From positions 41,005 to 105,004 of the forward strand of contig JAIYCB010000002.1 in assembly GCA_027488215.1 (NCBI GenBank): a DNA stretch of 64,000 nucleotides, read 5' to 3'. Below, one piece after another: positions 1 to 8,686 of this stretch. How positions within the stretch are numbered: position 1 is the first letter of the stretch; each line of letters begins with the position of its first letter. The stretch comes from Comamonadaceae bacterium (GTDB lineage: Bacteria > Pseudomonadota > Gammaproteobacteria > Burkholderiales > Burkholderiaceae_C). The notes under the pieces are model-generated. The model was given only the letters and a program-made list of their open reading frames with translations, was not told the DNA's origin and ran no database searches. A program made the position numbers and the translations under genes.

Positions 1-652
1 CCTTTTGGGCTGCGGCCATGATTTCGGGCGTGGCGGCAGGAACGATGCGGTCGACCATGCTGCACGGAAAGGCGCAGTGGGCGTCCAGCCAAGTTATAAC
101 CTCGGTGTCATGTGCAGTGGCTGCGGCTTTGACCAAGGCCTGCAGCTTCTGGCCGTTGCCTTGCAGGTTGTCGCACGATGCCATGGTGATGCCCGGCAAG
201 CCGGCTTGTTGGCGCAGGCGCAAGCCGTCCAGCAGCAGTTGCGCCAGGGCCGGTGTGTAGCCTTTTTCTGTCACGGTGAGCGTGACCCAGCGGGTACTGG
301 GGGCGGCGATGGCTTGCACCACGGCATCGCGCTCGGTGGTGGTCACGCTGGTGCGCCAGAGGGCCCCTGGCACTTGCCACTTCACACCTTGCCCGTCGGC
401 AATGCGCACAGCGTACAAACCGTCTTGAGCTTGGAGTTGGTTGACCAAGTCAGGCCGTGTCATGCCCACGCCGTGGATGCCCCAGCGCGTGTCGCCACCG
501 GCCAGCAGCTGGTCGAACACCATGGCCTGGTGCGCCCGGTGAAAAGCACCCAGCCCCAGGTGCACCACGCCAGGGGCGTGGGTCGTTCGGTCATACGCAG
601 GGATATGGACGGACTCGGGCAGGGCGCGGAGCGTGGCAGCAGACAGGGTCAT
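1..652 (-). CDS. Mannitol dehydrogenase/fructuronate reductase family protein (3' part beyond window)
   Basis: An open reading frame starts with ATG at 652 on the minus strand and runs off the left edge, so about 217 N-terminal residues are visible. Seen motifs are VVHLGLGAFHRAHQ near residue 30, TLTVTEKGY, MASCDNLQGNG and CSMVDRIVPAATPE. These match the NAD-binding half of the long-chain polyol dehydrogenases (MtlD, UxuB, UxaB). The resemblance to E. coli UxuB (fructuronate reductase), as I recall it, is strong in the TVTEKGY and MVDRIVPAATPE blocks. Family members use NAD(H) to interconvert ketoses or ketouronates and the matching alcohols. It is the last visible gene of a leftward operon with an altronate dehydratase-type gene and a TRAP transporter, which favours a hexuronate or aldonate substrate. 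The C-terminal catalytic domain is not visible, so the exact substrate cannot be named. Confidence 0.85.
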   Translation of the reverse strand, partial: MTLSAATLRALPESVHIPAYDRTTHAPGVVHLGLGAFHRAHQAMVFDQLLAGGDTRWGIHGVGMTRPDLVNQLQAQDGLYAVRIADGQGVKWQVPGALWRTSVTTTERDAVVQAIAAPSTRWVTLTVTEKGYTPALAQLLLDGLRLRQQAGLPGITMASCDNLQGNGQKLQALVKAAATAHDTEVITWLDAHCAFPCSMVDRIVPAATPEIMAAAQK

Positions 653-701
653 GGTGTGAGATGTAAAGGCATTGAACAGTGGACATGGAGCCCAGCGATG
701 T

Positions 702-1754
702 TCAGCGCTTTTGGAGTTTTTGCTCGGACGCTTCGATCTCGGCCCAGGTGGCGTCGTCGATCCAAATGCCGTTTTGTTCGCGGTCCGCGCGTGCCGTGCG
801 TTCGGGCTCGCCCGCCAGCTTGACGCCATCGCTGCCGGGCGCATCGGGGCTTTGGCGTAGCCAGTCGGCAAAAGCCAGAGCTTCTTGTTCAAACATGGCT
901 TGTGTGCCCAAGCGCACCGGGTCGATCAGCATGGTCAGCATGCCGTTGAGCACCGCCCGTTGGTGGTCGGCTTCGCGGTGCCAGGTTCCGCTGCCGGTCA
1001 GCGCACCGCCCAACAGTTCGCAGGCCATGGCCATGCCAAAGCCCTTGTGGTCGCCAAAGGTCATGAGCGCACCAAACAAACCGTTGGACTGCGGCACCAC
1101 CACCACGCCAGGATCGGTGGTGGGGTGGCCGTGTTCGTCGATCAAATAGCCGGGCGGCACTTGCTCGCCCTTGTTGTGGGCCACGCGCATCTTGCCTTGC
1201 GCCACGCGGCTGGTGGCAAAGTCGAGCACAAAAGGCGAACGGCTTCCCATGGGTACACCGATGCAGCATGGGTTGGTGCCAAAGCGCCCATCGCCACCGC
1301 CAAAGGGCGCGACAACGGGGCGCGAGAGCACGTTGACAAAATGCACCGACACCAGGCCTTGCGCCACGGCCATCTCGGCAAAGTGGCCGATGCGGCCCAG
1401 GTGGTGCGAGCGGCTCAGGGCCACGGTGCACACGCCGTGCTGCTTGGCGCGCTCGATGCCCATCTGCATGGCTTGCACGCCAGTGATCTGGCCGTAGCCG
1501 CGCTGGCCGTCAAGGTTGAGCAGCGGTCCGGTATCAAGCAAGACCTTGACGCCGGTGTTGGGTGACAGGCCCCCTTCAAGCACCGCGTCCACATAGCGTG
1601 GCACCATGCCCACGCCATGCGAGTCGTGCCCGCTCAGGTTGGCCATGACCAGGTTATCGGCCACTTGCGCGGCCTCGGCATGCGCGCTGCCTGCCAGTTC
1701 AATGATCCGGGCGACTTTGGTGCGCAGCTCAGATGCTGAGATGGTGTAGCTCAT
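702..1754 (-). CDS. Ldh2-family NAD(P)-dependent oxidoreductase (malate/L-lactate dehydrogenase type)
   Basis: The protein has 350 residues, the usual length of the Ldh_2 family (malate/L-lactate/ureidoglycolate dehydrogenases and imine reductases). Visible family motifs include GHDSHGVGM near residue 42, SRSHHLGRIGHF near residue 114, and a glycine-rich segment ending in LLGGALTGSGT. These enzymes use NAD(P)H with a Rossmann-unlike fold and reduce or oxidise 2-hydroxy acids or related compounds. The ATG at 1754 is the first in frame. The gene lies between the altronate dehydratase-type gene and the mannitol dehydrogenase-type gene in the same leftward operon, so it probably oxidises a hydroxy-acid intermediate or product of sugar-acid breakdown, possibly lactate. 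The substrate is an inference. Confidence 0.88.
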   Translation of the reverse strand: MSYTISASELRTKVARIIELAGSAHAEAAQVADNLVMANLSGHDSHGVGMVPRYVDAVLEGGLSPNTGVKVLLDTGPLLNLDGQRGYGQITGVQAMQMGIERAKQHGVCTVALSRSHHLGRIGHFAEMAVAQGLVSVHFVNVLSRPVVAPFGGGDGRFGTNPCCIGVPMGSRSPFVLDFATSRVAQGKMRVAHNKGEQVPPGYLIDEHGHPTTDPGVVVVPQSNGLFGALMTFGDHKGFGMAMACELLGGALTGSGTWHREADHQRAVLNGMLTMLIDPVRLGTQAMFEQEALAFADWLRQSPDAPGSDGVKLAGEPERTARADREQNGIWIDDATWAEIEASEQKLQKR

Positions 1755-1778
1755 GTGCTTGATATCCGTAGAAGAATG

Positions 1779-1868
1779 CCGTCATCGCGAGAAGCGCAGC
1801 AACGTGGCGATCCACCCATGCAAGGTACTTTGCATTCATGGATGGCTTCACTGCGTTCGCCATGACGG
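1779..1868. repeat. Imperfect palindromic intergenic repeat (REP/MITE-like)
   Basis: The segment begins ccgtcatcgcgagaagcgca and ends gcgttcgccatgacgg, so its two halves form a long imperfect inverted repeat with a short centre near 1825. The pattern (cgtcat..gcgag..gcgcag..gatcca and its mirror) resembles the dispersed palindromic elements seen between genes in many proteobacterial genomes, as I recall them. It sits in the 156-base gap between the Ldh2-family gene and the altronate dehydratase-type gene, inside an operon on the minus strand, so it would fold in the mRNA. Only one copy is in this window. Confidence 0.6.
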
Positions 1869-1910
1869 TAGGATGGTTGGGTGGTTTTGCCTGGAGACAG
1901 AGTCGGTGTG

Positions 1911-3437
1911 TTACATGACCGCGCCGACTTGCCACGGCACGAATTCGTTTTGGCCGTAGCCGTGGCGTTCGCTCTTGGTGGGTTCGCCTGACGCCGCCGC
2001 CAAAATCATCTCGAAAATCCGCTGGCCCATCTCGGCGATACTCACGCCACCGTCGACGATCTCACCGCAGTTCAGGTCCATGTCTTCTTCCTGCTTTTTC
2101 CAGAGCGCCGTGTTGGTCGAGAACTTCAGGCTGGGCGAGGGCGCGCAGCCATAAGCACTGCCGCGTCCGGTGGTGAAGCAAATCAGGTTGGCCCCACCCG
2201 CCACCTGGCCCGTGGCGCTCACCGGGTCGTAACCCGGCGTGTCCATGTAGACAAAGCCTTTGGCCGTGACGGGCTCGGCGTATTCGTACACCGCTTGCAG
2301 GTTGCTGGTGCCGCCTTTGGCCACCGCGCCTAAAGATTTTTCGAGGATGGTGGTCAAGCCGCCCGCTTTATTCCCGGGGGAGGGGTTGTTGTTCATCTCG
2401 CCGCCGTTGATGGCGGTGTAGTTTTCCCACCAGCGGATGCGCTCGACCAGTTTGTGCGCCACCTCGGGCTTGACGGCACGGCGCGTAAGCAAATGCTCGG
2501 CGCCATAAATTTCGGGGGTCTCGCTCAGAATGGCCGTGCCACCGTGCTGCACCAGCAGATCCACTGCCGCACCCAGCGCCGGGTTGGCGCTGATGCCTGA
2601 ATAGCCGTCAGACCCGCCGCACTGCAAGCCCACCGTGATGTGCTCGGCGCTGCAAGGCTCGCGTTTGATCGCGTTGGCACGGGGCAGCATTTCTTCGATC
2701 AAGGCAATGCCCTTTTCGACTGTGAGGCGCGTGCCGCCCGTGTCCTGGATGTTGAAGACTTTGAGTGTGTCGCCCTCACGCAGGCTGCTGTGCGCCAGCC
2801 AGGTGTTGAGTTGGTTGGACTCGCAGCCCAGGCCCACCACCACCACACCCCAGAAGTTGGCGTGCGTGGCATAGCCGGCCAGCGTGCGTTCGAGCAACTG
2901 GATGCCCATGCCTTCGGTGTCCATGCCGCAGCCGGTGCCGTGGGTGAGAGCCACCACACCGTCCACGTTCGGAAAATTGGCCAGCGCAGCGGGGTTGTTT
3001 CGCTTGGAAAAATGGTCGGCAATGGCGCGTGCGGCGGTGGCCGAGCAGTTCACGCTGGACAGCACGCCGATGTAGTTGCGTGTGGCCACACGGCCGTCGC
3101 TGCGCTTGTAGCCCATGAAGCTGGCTTGCTTGCGGGCAGGCTCGGGCTTGACGTCTTGACCAATGGCGTAGTCGCGTTCGAAGTTGCCTTTTTCAGCGCC
3201 CATGTTCAGGTTGTGCGTGTGCACATGCTCGCCGGGTGCAATGGCCTGCGAGGCAAAGCCAATGATCTGGTTGTAGCGGCGCACCGGCTCGCCCACGGCG
3301 ATGGCGCGGGTGGCGATTTTATGACCAGGCGGCACCAGGCCGCGCACGGCCACGCCGTCCACGGTGCTGCCACTCATGAGTTGGGCACGGGCTATGACGA
3401 CATCGTCGGAGGGGTGAAGGCGGATGAAGGTGCTCAT
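1911..3437 (-). CDS. uxaA: UxaA-family dehydratase (altronate dehydratase type)
   Basis: The protein has 508 residues, close to E. coli UxaA. The N-terminal 75 or so residues are a SAF-type domain (LHPSDDVVIARAQL...GEHVHTHNL). The large C-terminal part carries the UxaA/GarD signatures GYKRSDGRVATRNYI, HGTGCGM, GLGCESNQ and LQCGGSDGYSG, and a late conserved CFTTGRGSAYG. Family enzymes are iron-dependent dehydratases that convert D-altronate to 2-keto-3-deoxygluconate or act on galactarate. The gene follows dctM by nine bases on the minus strand, so it is in the TRAP operon. No kdgK or kdgA for the expected product is in the window. The symbol is by family; a related aldonate or aldarate substrate is possible. 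Confidence 0.85.
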   Translation of the reverse strand: MSTFIRLHPSDDVVIARAQLMSGSTVDGVAVRGLVPPGHKIATRAIAVGEPVRRYNQIIGFASQAIAPGEHVHTHNLNMGAEKGNFERDYAIGQDVKPEPARKQASFMGYKRSDGRVATRNYIGVLSSVNCSATAARAIADHFSKRNNPAALANFPNVDGVVALTHGTGCGMDTEGMGIQLLERTLAGYATHANFWGVVVVGLGCESNQLNTWLAHSSLREGDTLKVFNIQDTGGTRLTVEKGIALIEEMLPRANAIKREPCSAEHITVGLQCGGSDGYSGISANPALGAAVDLLVQHGGTAILSETPEIYGAEHLLTRRAVKPEVAHKLVERIRWWENYTAINGGEMNNNPSPGNKAGGLTTILEKSLGAVAKGGTSNLQAVYEYAEPVTAKGFVYMDTPGYDPVSATGQVAGGANLICFTTGRGSAYGCAPSPSLKFSTNTALWKKQEEDMDLNCGEIVDGGVSIAEMGQRIFEMILAAASGEPTKSERHGYGQNEFVPWQVGAVM

Positions 3438-3446
3438 GTCAATGGC

Positions 3447-4841
3447 TCAATAAAATTGTTTGGGCAACCACAGCACCAAGCTGGGCATGTAGGTGATCAC
3501 TGCCAGACTGCCCAGCAAGGGGAACAGCCACGGCAAGATGGCCATGGTGGTGCGCTCGACACTGAGCTTGGCCACCCGCGCCAACACAAACAGCACCATG
3601 CCCATGGGTGGATGCAGCAAACCGATCATCAGGTTGAGCACCATGATCAGGCCAAAGTGCACCAGGTCAATGCCCAGTTGCGAAGCGATGGGCACCAGGA
3701 TAGGCACCAGGATGGTGATGGCAGCAGTGGGCTCAAGGAAGCAGCCGACAAACAGCATCAAGGCATTGGCCAGCAACAAAAACACCCAAGGCTCTTGGGT
3801 GAAGCCCAGCACCCAGCTGGAGATGGCCGAGGTCACGCCCGTGGCCGTGAGCATCCAGCCAAAAATGCTGGCCGCGGCCACAATGAACAGCACGGTGGCG
3901 GTGGTCTCGACGGTGTCCAGGCAGATCTTGACGAACATCTTGAAGTTGAGTGTGCGGTACCAAAAGAAGCCCAACACAATGGCCCACACGCAGGCCGCGA
4001 TCGCGCCTTCGGTGGGGGTGAAAACACCGGTGGTCATGCCGCCAATCAAGATGACCGGGGTCATGATGGGCAAAACGGCTTGAAAACGAAACACCTTGTC
4101 TGCGATGAACAGGACGATGAGCGCGCCAATCACCGTGGGTTGGGGTGGCAGCCCCCACTCTTTGACCAACCACCACAAAGCTGTGGGCCAGCCAATCACC
4201 ACCAGTGTCTCGACCAGGGCCTTGATCACGCGGGGCAACTCAAAGCGGATGTCGCTGCCCCAGCCGTTTTTGTGCGCGAAATAAGCCACCGTCAGCATCA
4301 TCAACAGGGCCATCAAAATGCCTGGCAAGATGCCGGCCAAAAACAGCGCACCGACCGAAACGTTGGCCATCATGCCGTAGATCACAAAGGGCAAGCTGGG
4401 CGGGATGATGGGGCCCAGCGTGGCCGAAGCGGCGGTGACGCCCACCGCAAACTCGGTGCTGTAGCCATGGTCTTTCATGGCTTTGATCTCGATGGTACCC
4501 AAGCCTGCTGCGTCGGCAATGGCCGTGCCGCTCATGCCCGCAAACACGACCGATCCGACCACGTTGACGTGGCCGAGACCACCCTTGAGCCAGCCCACCA
4601 AGGCCAGCGCGTAGTTGTAGATGCGGTTGGTGATGCCTGCGTTGTTCATCAGGTTGCCGGCCAGGATGAAAAAGGGCACGGCCAGCAGCGGAAAGCTGTC
4701 AATGCCTGAGACCATGCGGTGGATCACCACAAAGGGCGGGGAGCTTTGTGCAAAAAACAGGTAGATGAGCGAAGCGCCGGCCATGGCGATCGCGACAGGA
4801 ATGCCGCCACTCATGAGCAGCAAAAAAATGATCTTCAGCAT
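3447..4841 (-). CDS. dctM: TRAP transporter large permease DctM
   Basis: The protein has 464 residues and is almost entirely hydrophobic, with about a dozen predicted membrane segments. Family signatures are FPLLAVPFFILAGNLMN near residue 50, GMSGTAIADAAGLGT near residue 103, and PPSLPFVIYG near residue 146. DctM is the ion-coupled transmembrane channel of tripartite ATP-independent periplasmic transporters and works with DctQ and the soluble receptor DctP. It is about 40 residues longer than most DctM proteins as I recall them. The excess lies in the middle, around residues 210-250, where an additional tryptophan- and leucine-rich hydrophobic stretch separates the two halves. The gene lies 58 bases after dctQ in the same direction. 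Confidence 0.93.
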   Translation of the reverse strand: MLKIIFLLLMSGGIPVAIAMAGASLIYLFFAQSSPPFVVIHRMVSGIDSFPLLAVPFFILAGNLMNNAGITNRIYNYALALVGWLKGGLGHVNVVGSVVFAGMSGTAIADAAGLGTIEIKAMKDHGYSTEFAVGVTAASATLGPIIPPSLPFVIYGMMANVSVGALFLAGILPGILMALLMMLTVAYFAHKNGWGSDIRFELPRVIKALVETLVVIGWPTALWWLVKEWGLPPQPTVIGALIVLFIADKVFRFQAVLPIMTPVILIGGMTTGVFTPTEGAIAACVWAIVLGFFWYRTLNFKMFVKICLDTVETTATVLFIVAAASIFGWMLTATGVTSAISSWVLGFTQEPWVFLLLANALMLFVGCFLEPTAAITILVPILVPIASQLGIDLVHFGLIMVLNLMIGLLHPPMGMVLFVLARVAKLSVERTTMAILPWLFPLLGSLAVITYMPSLVLWLPKQFY

Positions 4842-4899
4842 GTTGGAGCTTTCGGTCGAGACAAGTCTTGTGACAAGGGTGAAGCTGCGCGAGGGCTGT

Positions 4900-5475
4900 T
4901 CAGCGGTCGGTCATTTCCGATTCGGGTCGTTCCAGCACGGTGTAGCCACGTTGCAAGTGGATCCGCATGACCCAGATTGAGCGCAGGCACATGGCAGCAA
5001 ACCCGGCCATGACCACGCCGTAGACCAGGTTCATGGGCAAATCAATGATGGTCATTTTGTAGCTGCCCAGTTTTTGCATCATCTGTAAGGTCAAATAAGT
5101 GGCCGTTCCAAAAAAGGCGATGCGCAGCACATCCACCACCAGGGCCAGCCGATAAGACAAGGCTCGGGGCATGAAGCGAAAGAAAAAGTCCACCTGGATG
5201 TGGTTGTTCTTGGCCACACCGATGGCCGCTCCGGTGAAGACGGTGGCAATCAGCAAGTAACGTGCAATTTCCTCGGTCCAGGCGGCCGAGTCATTGAGCA
5301 CGTAACGGGTGAAAAATTGGTAAAAAACCGTTAGACCCAAAGCCCAGAAGAAAACCAGCGCCACCCACGCTTCAATCGTGGTTCCCGATAAATCCACCTG
5401 TTCATCGGTGGCATGAAATTGACCATCTTCGCCCATGACATGGGGCATCGCGTCCAGATCGGGTGTGTTGCTCAT
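4900..5475 (-). CDS. dctQ: TRAP transporter small permease DctQ
   Basis: The protein has 191 residues from the ATG at 5475, with four hydrophobic segments starting near residue 38. It is the small membrane subunit of the TRAP system, with FYQFFTRYVLNDSAAWTEE in the first loop as in other DctQ proteins. The frame stays open upstream to a TTG at 5502, but the ATG at 5475 has aagga seven bases in front and is the better start. Its neighbours are the receptor dctP (116 bases upstream) and dctM (58 bases downstream), which gives the usual P-Q-M order. Confidence 0.92.
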   Translation of the reverse strand: MSNTPDLDAMPHVMGEDGQFHATDEQVDLSGTTIEAWVALVFFWALGLTVFYQFFTRYVLNDSAAWTEEIARYLLIATVFTGAAIGVAKNNHIQVDFFFRFMPRALSYRLALVVDVLRIAFFGTATYLTLQMMQKLGSYKMTIIDLPMNLVYGVVMAGFAAMCLRSIWVMRIHLQRGYTVLERPESEMTDR

Positions 5476-5591
5476 CGCGAGTCCTTGGCTTGAAGCATTC
5501 AAAAAGGTCGGTACAGGCCTGTCTTGGCCTTTGGCAGCCCATGACCGGCCGACAAGCGGGTCATGGGCAGGCTTTCGTCAAGCCCGGCAGA

Positions 5592-6581
5592 TCATTTGGC
5601 TGCCTGGATCTTGTCGAAGTCAGACTGTGTGAAGCCCATCGAGGTCAGAGGCTTGTTTTTCAGTACCGCATCCTGGAAAGATTTGCGGTCGACTTGCACC
5701 ATCTGCAAACCCTTCTTGCGGAACTCTTCCACCAACTCGGCTTCGCGAGACTTGACTTTGGCAGATGCGCGCACAGCTGCTTCTTGCGTCACGTCGGTGA
5801 ATATTTTCTTTTCAGCATCGCTCAGCCGGTTCCAGACATGGGGGGCGATCTGGGTGGTCAACCCGTCCACGATGTGCCCGGTGAGCATGATGGCCTTTTG
5901 CACTTCAAAGAATTTTTTGGCCTCGATCGTCGTCAAGGGGTTTTCTTGGGCTTCCACAGTGCCGTTTTGGAGGGCCAGGTACACCTCGGCAAAAGCAATC
6001 GGTGTGGGGTTGGCACCACAAGACTCAGGCGTTGCGCGGTAGGCAGGGACATCGGGCACACGGATCTTCAGACCTTTCATGCCTGCGCAGTTGGTGAAGG
6101 GTCGCTGGGCTGTGGTGTGGCGTGCACCGTAATAGGTGTAGGCCGTGACCTGAATGCCGGTACGGGCGCGGAATTCGCTGACCATTTCCTGGAACACCGG
6201 GCTCTTGGAATAAGCGATCAGGTGGTCACCATCACGGAAGATGAAGGGATAGTAGGCAATGCCAAAACGGGGGTAGGTGCGGGCCGCAAAAGACGGGCCG
6301 CTGATGATCATGTCCACTGTGCCCAGGGTCAGACCCTGGTTGATGTCGGTTTCCTTGCCCAGTGTGGAGGCAGGGAAGACCTGGATATCGAATTTGCCAT
6401 TGGTGCGTTTTTTGATTTCTTCAGCGGCCCAGACCGATTCGGTGTGGAAGGGCTCGGACGTTTCATACACGTGGGCCCATTTGAGTTTCTGCTGGGCCAT
6501 GGCGCCGGCGCTGACCAGCAGTGTGCCGACGGCCACCGCACCGACGGCGGCCAGGGTTTTCAGGGTGAATCGTTTGCTCAT
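5592..6581 (-). CDS. dctP: TRAP transporter substrate-binding protein DctP
   Basis: The protein has 329 residues. A signal peptide is plain: MSKRF, a hydrophobic core, then SAGAMA before QQKLKWAHV, so cleavage is likely after about residue 29. The mature part has the DctP-family features, including the conserved arginine region of GLKIRVPDVPAYR near residue 175 that binds the carboxylate of the ligand, and YLALQNGTVEAQENP near residue 206. It captures a sugar acid or other organic acid in the periplasm and passes it to DctQM. The start is well supported by gaggaga a few bases upstream. Its position beside UxaA and UxuB-type enzymes suggests a hexuronate or aldonate ligand. Confidence 0.93.
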   Translation of the reverse strand: MSKRFTLKTLAAVGAVAVGTLLVSAGAMAQQKLKWAHVYETSEPFHTESVWAAEEIKKRTNGKFDIQVFPASTLGKETDINQGLTLGTVDMIISGPSFAARTYPRFGIAYYPFIFRDGDHLIAYSKSPVFQEMVSEFRARTGIQVTAYTYYGARHTTAQRPFTNCAGMKGLKIRVPDVPAYRATPESCGANPTPIAFAEVYLALQNGTVEAQENPLTTIEAKKFFEVQKAIMLTGHIVDGLTTQIAPHVWNRLSDAEKKIFTDVTQEAAVRASAKVKSREAELVEEFRKKGLQMVQVDRKSFQDAVLKNKPLTSMGFTQSDFDKIQAAK

Positions 6582-6635
6582 CGTTGTCTCCTCATGGGGG
6601 TTGGAAATTTGCTGACGCGGGAACAGAAAACCACC

Positions 6636-7364
6636 CTAACGGGCGGGTGCGCGGCGCCAGCTCGCGCTGTATCTCTTGTGGGCTTGTTTCAGGTGCTTTT
6701 GCATTGCCTTGCGTGCAGCACTGGCGTTGTGCGACTGAATCGCGAGCAGCACTTGCTCGTGTTCGCCAATGGCTGCCTGCCAGGATTCGGGGTGTTCAAA
6801 ATAGTTGCCCAGCCGTTCAAAAAGGGGCCCGTTACGTGCTTGCCAGAAGCGCTGCACGGTGTCCAGCAGCACGCTGTTGCCGCAGGCTTTGGCAATGGCT
6901 TCGTGAAATGCTTCGTCACCTTCGCGTGGTACTTCGTCGCGTGCTGCTTCAAGCTTCATTTGCTGTAAGCCAACTTTGATGGCTTTCAGGTCTGCTTTTT
7001 GTGCGTGTGTGGCCGCCAAAGCCGCCACTTCGGCCTCAATCAACAAGCGTGCGCTCATCACTTCCAGTGGCCCCCAGTCGCCGGGTGTGTTGGCATCGGT
7101 TTCAGAGGTAGATGAGGGTTTGCTGGGCGGTTCGATGTGCTGAACATAAATACCCGATCCGGTGCGCACTTCGATCATGCCTTCTACTTCCAGCGCGATC
7201 AGGGCTTCGCGTACCGAGGGACGGCTCACGCCCAGTTGCATGGCCAGGTCGCGTTCAGCCGGTAGGCGTGAGCCCAGCGCGAACTCGCCCGACGCCATCA
7301 GCTGACGAAGCTGCTCGGCAATCTGGCGGTAAAGGCGCTGCGGTGCAACGGTATGCAAGGGCAT
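6636..7364 (-). CDS. GntR-family transcriptional regulator, FadR/FCD subfamily
   Basis: The protein has 242 residues. A winged helix-turn-helix covers residues 8-75 (LYRQIAEQL..LPAERDLAMQLGVSRPSVREAL..VRTGSGIYV), followed by an all-helical FCD ligand-binding domain to the C-terminus. The subfamily includes UxuR, ExuR-like and LldR repressors that respond to sugar acids or other carboxylates. The gene is first in the leftward operon, 54 bases before dctP, and diverges from the dehydratase gene on the plus strand. The FadR-type palindrome at 7396-7406 lies 32 bases upstream, so autoregulation and control of both arms are likely. No convincing Shine-Dalgarno precedes the ATG at 7364, so the message may be leaderless or the start uncertain. 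Confidence 0.9.
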   Translation of the reverse strand: MPLHTVAPQRLYRQIAEQLRQLMASGEFALGSRLPAERDLAMQLGVSRPSVREALIALEVEGMIEVRTGSGIYVQHIEPPSKPSSTSETDANTPGDWGPLEVMSARLLIEAEVAALAATHAQKADLKAIKVGLQQMKLEAARDEVPREGDEAFHEAIAKACGNSVLLDTVQRFWQARNGPLFERLGNYFEHPESWQAAIGEHEQVLLAIQSHNASAARKAMQKHLKQAHKRYSASWRRAPAR

Positions 7365-7395
7365 GGAGGATCAGGGATAACGTGAATTGGACAAG

Positions 7396-7406
7396 TGGTC
7401 AGACCA
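7396..7406. promoter_or_regulatory. Probable GntR/FadR-type operator between divergent operons
   Basis: The bases tggtcagacca form a perfect 11-bp palindrome centred on 7401 in the 206-base gap between the regulator gene and the divergent dehydratase gene. FadR-subfamily regulators are known to bind TGGTnnnACCA-type sites, which this fits exactly. The placement suggests that the adjacent regulator controls both its own operon and the opposite one. The rest of the gap shows no other clear signal. Confidence 0.65.
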
Positions 7407-7570
7407 ATTGCACAATCATCACATGACCCGTCACCCCTGCCACTCCGCACAAACCCGCATGCCGCATGTCGCAAGCATGACGGCCAGTGCGCGCTGATGG
7501 ACGCATGCTCTCCTGTCTTGTGTTCAGGTCCCATTTGCTAGCTTCCTCAGGTTTCGCGCTTTAGCTCCCT

Positions 7571-8686
7571 ATGTCCCACGTCACCATCGACCGCGTCAGC
7601 CTTCGGCAAGTGAACTTGCCGCCCAAAGTTCTGCGCACTGACGCCATCCAGTCCTTTGTGACGCAGGAGACCCTTTTGCTCACTTTGCATTGCAGTGACG
7701 GCATCGACGCCACGGGTTACGCCTACACGATTGGCACCGGTGGCTCGTCGGTCATTGCCTTGCTCAAGGACCACTTGGCTCCCCGCCTGATTGGACGAGA
7801 CCCGGTCATGGTCGAGGCGATCTGGAAGGATTTGTTTTTCCACACCCACGCCACCGCTGTGGGCGCCATGACCAGCCTGGCCCTTGCCTGCGTGGATACC
7901 GCCTTGTGGGACTGGCGGGCGCAAAGCCAGGGTCTGCCCTTGTGGCGTTTGCTGGGTGGGGCGCAGGCGCGTGTGCCGCTCTACACCACCGAGGGCGGCT
8001 GGCTTCACCTGTCGCCCCAAGCGCTGGTGGACCAAACGCTGGAGGCACAAGCGCAAGGCTTCAAAGGGGCCAAGATCAAGATTGGCCGACCCCATGTGAG
8101 CGAAGACGTGGCGCGCTTGAGTGCGGTGCGCGATGCAGTCGGGCCTGGCTTTGAGCTGATGACCGACGCCAATCAGGGCTTCCACCGCGCCGAGGTGGTA
8201 CGCCGTGCGCGTGCTTTCGATGGTTTGGGTTTGGCCTGGATCGAAGAACCGCTGCCCGCCGAGGACGTGTCGGGCCACCGCCAGTTGCGTGAGCACACCA
8301 GCATACCCGTGGCCGTGGGCGAGTCCATGTACCACCCCATGCAGTTCCGTGAATACTTGGAGCAGAGTGCGTGTTCCATCGTGCAGCCCGATGTGGCGCG
8401 CATCGGTGGCATCACGCCCTGGATCAAGACTGCGCACCTGGCCGAAACCTTTGACGTGCCAGTCTGCCCGCACTTCTTGATGGAGCTGCATGTGAGCTTG
8501 TGCGCGGCCGTGCCCAATGCCACTTGGGTGGAATACATTCCGCAGCTCGACGACATCACCACTTCGCGGATGCAGGTGCAAAACGGCTTTGCGCTGCCAC
8601 CCGAAACACCTGGCCTGGGCATCGCCTGGGACTGGGTGGCCATTCAACAACGACAGACGACCCACATGGAGATCAAGGCATCATGA
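7571..8686 (+). CDS. Enolase-superfamily acid-sugar dehydratase (mandelate racemase/muconate lactonising type)
   Basis: The protein has 371 residues. It has the N-terminal capping domain and a barrel with a full mandelate-racemase-subgroup active site: K168-x-K170 (GAKIKIG), metal ligands at D199 (MTDANQ), E225 (IEEP) and E251 (VGESM), and the D274/H301 dyad (QPDVARIGG and CPHFLMEL). Such enzymes abstract the proton alpha to a carboxylate, and most operon-linked members dehydrate aldonates or aldarates to 2-keto-3-deoxy acids. The next genes resemble the 2-keto-3-deoxy-L-fuconate dehydrogenase and diketo acid hydrolase, so L-fuconate, L-rhamnonate or a related 6-deoxy aldonate is a reasonable substrate. 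That assignment rests on context. It overlaps the following gene by four bases. Confidence 0.88.
   Translation: MSHVTIDRVSLRQVNLPPKVLRTDAIQSFVTQETLLLTLHCSDGIDATGYAYTIGTGGSSVIALLKDHLAPRLIGRDPVMVEAIWKDLFFHTHATAVGAMTSLALACVDTALWDWRAQSQGLPLWRLLGGAQARVPLYTTEGGWLHLSPQALVDQTLEAQAQGFKGAKIKIGRPHVSEDVARLSAVRDAVGPGFELMTDANQGFHRAEVVRRARAFDGLGLAWIEEPLPAEDVSGHRQLREHTSIPVAVGESMYHPMQFREYLEQSACSIVQPDVARIGGITPWIKTAHLAETFDVPVCPHFLMELHVSLCAAVPNATWVEYIPQLDDITTSRMQVQNGFALPPETPGLGIAWDWVAIQQRQTTHMEIKAS

Noticed and set aside
2640..4709. A 689-codon open frame on the plus strand opposite uxaA and dctM
   Set aside because: It is rich in histidine, glutamine and glycine with no domain, and lies antisense to two clear genes; it is an effect of high-GC codon use.
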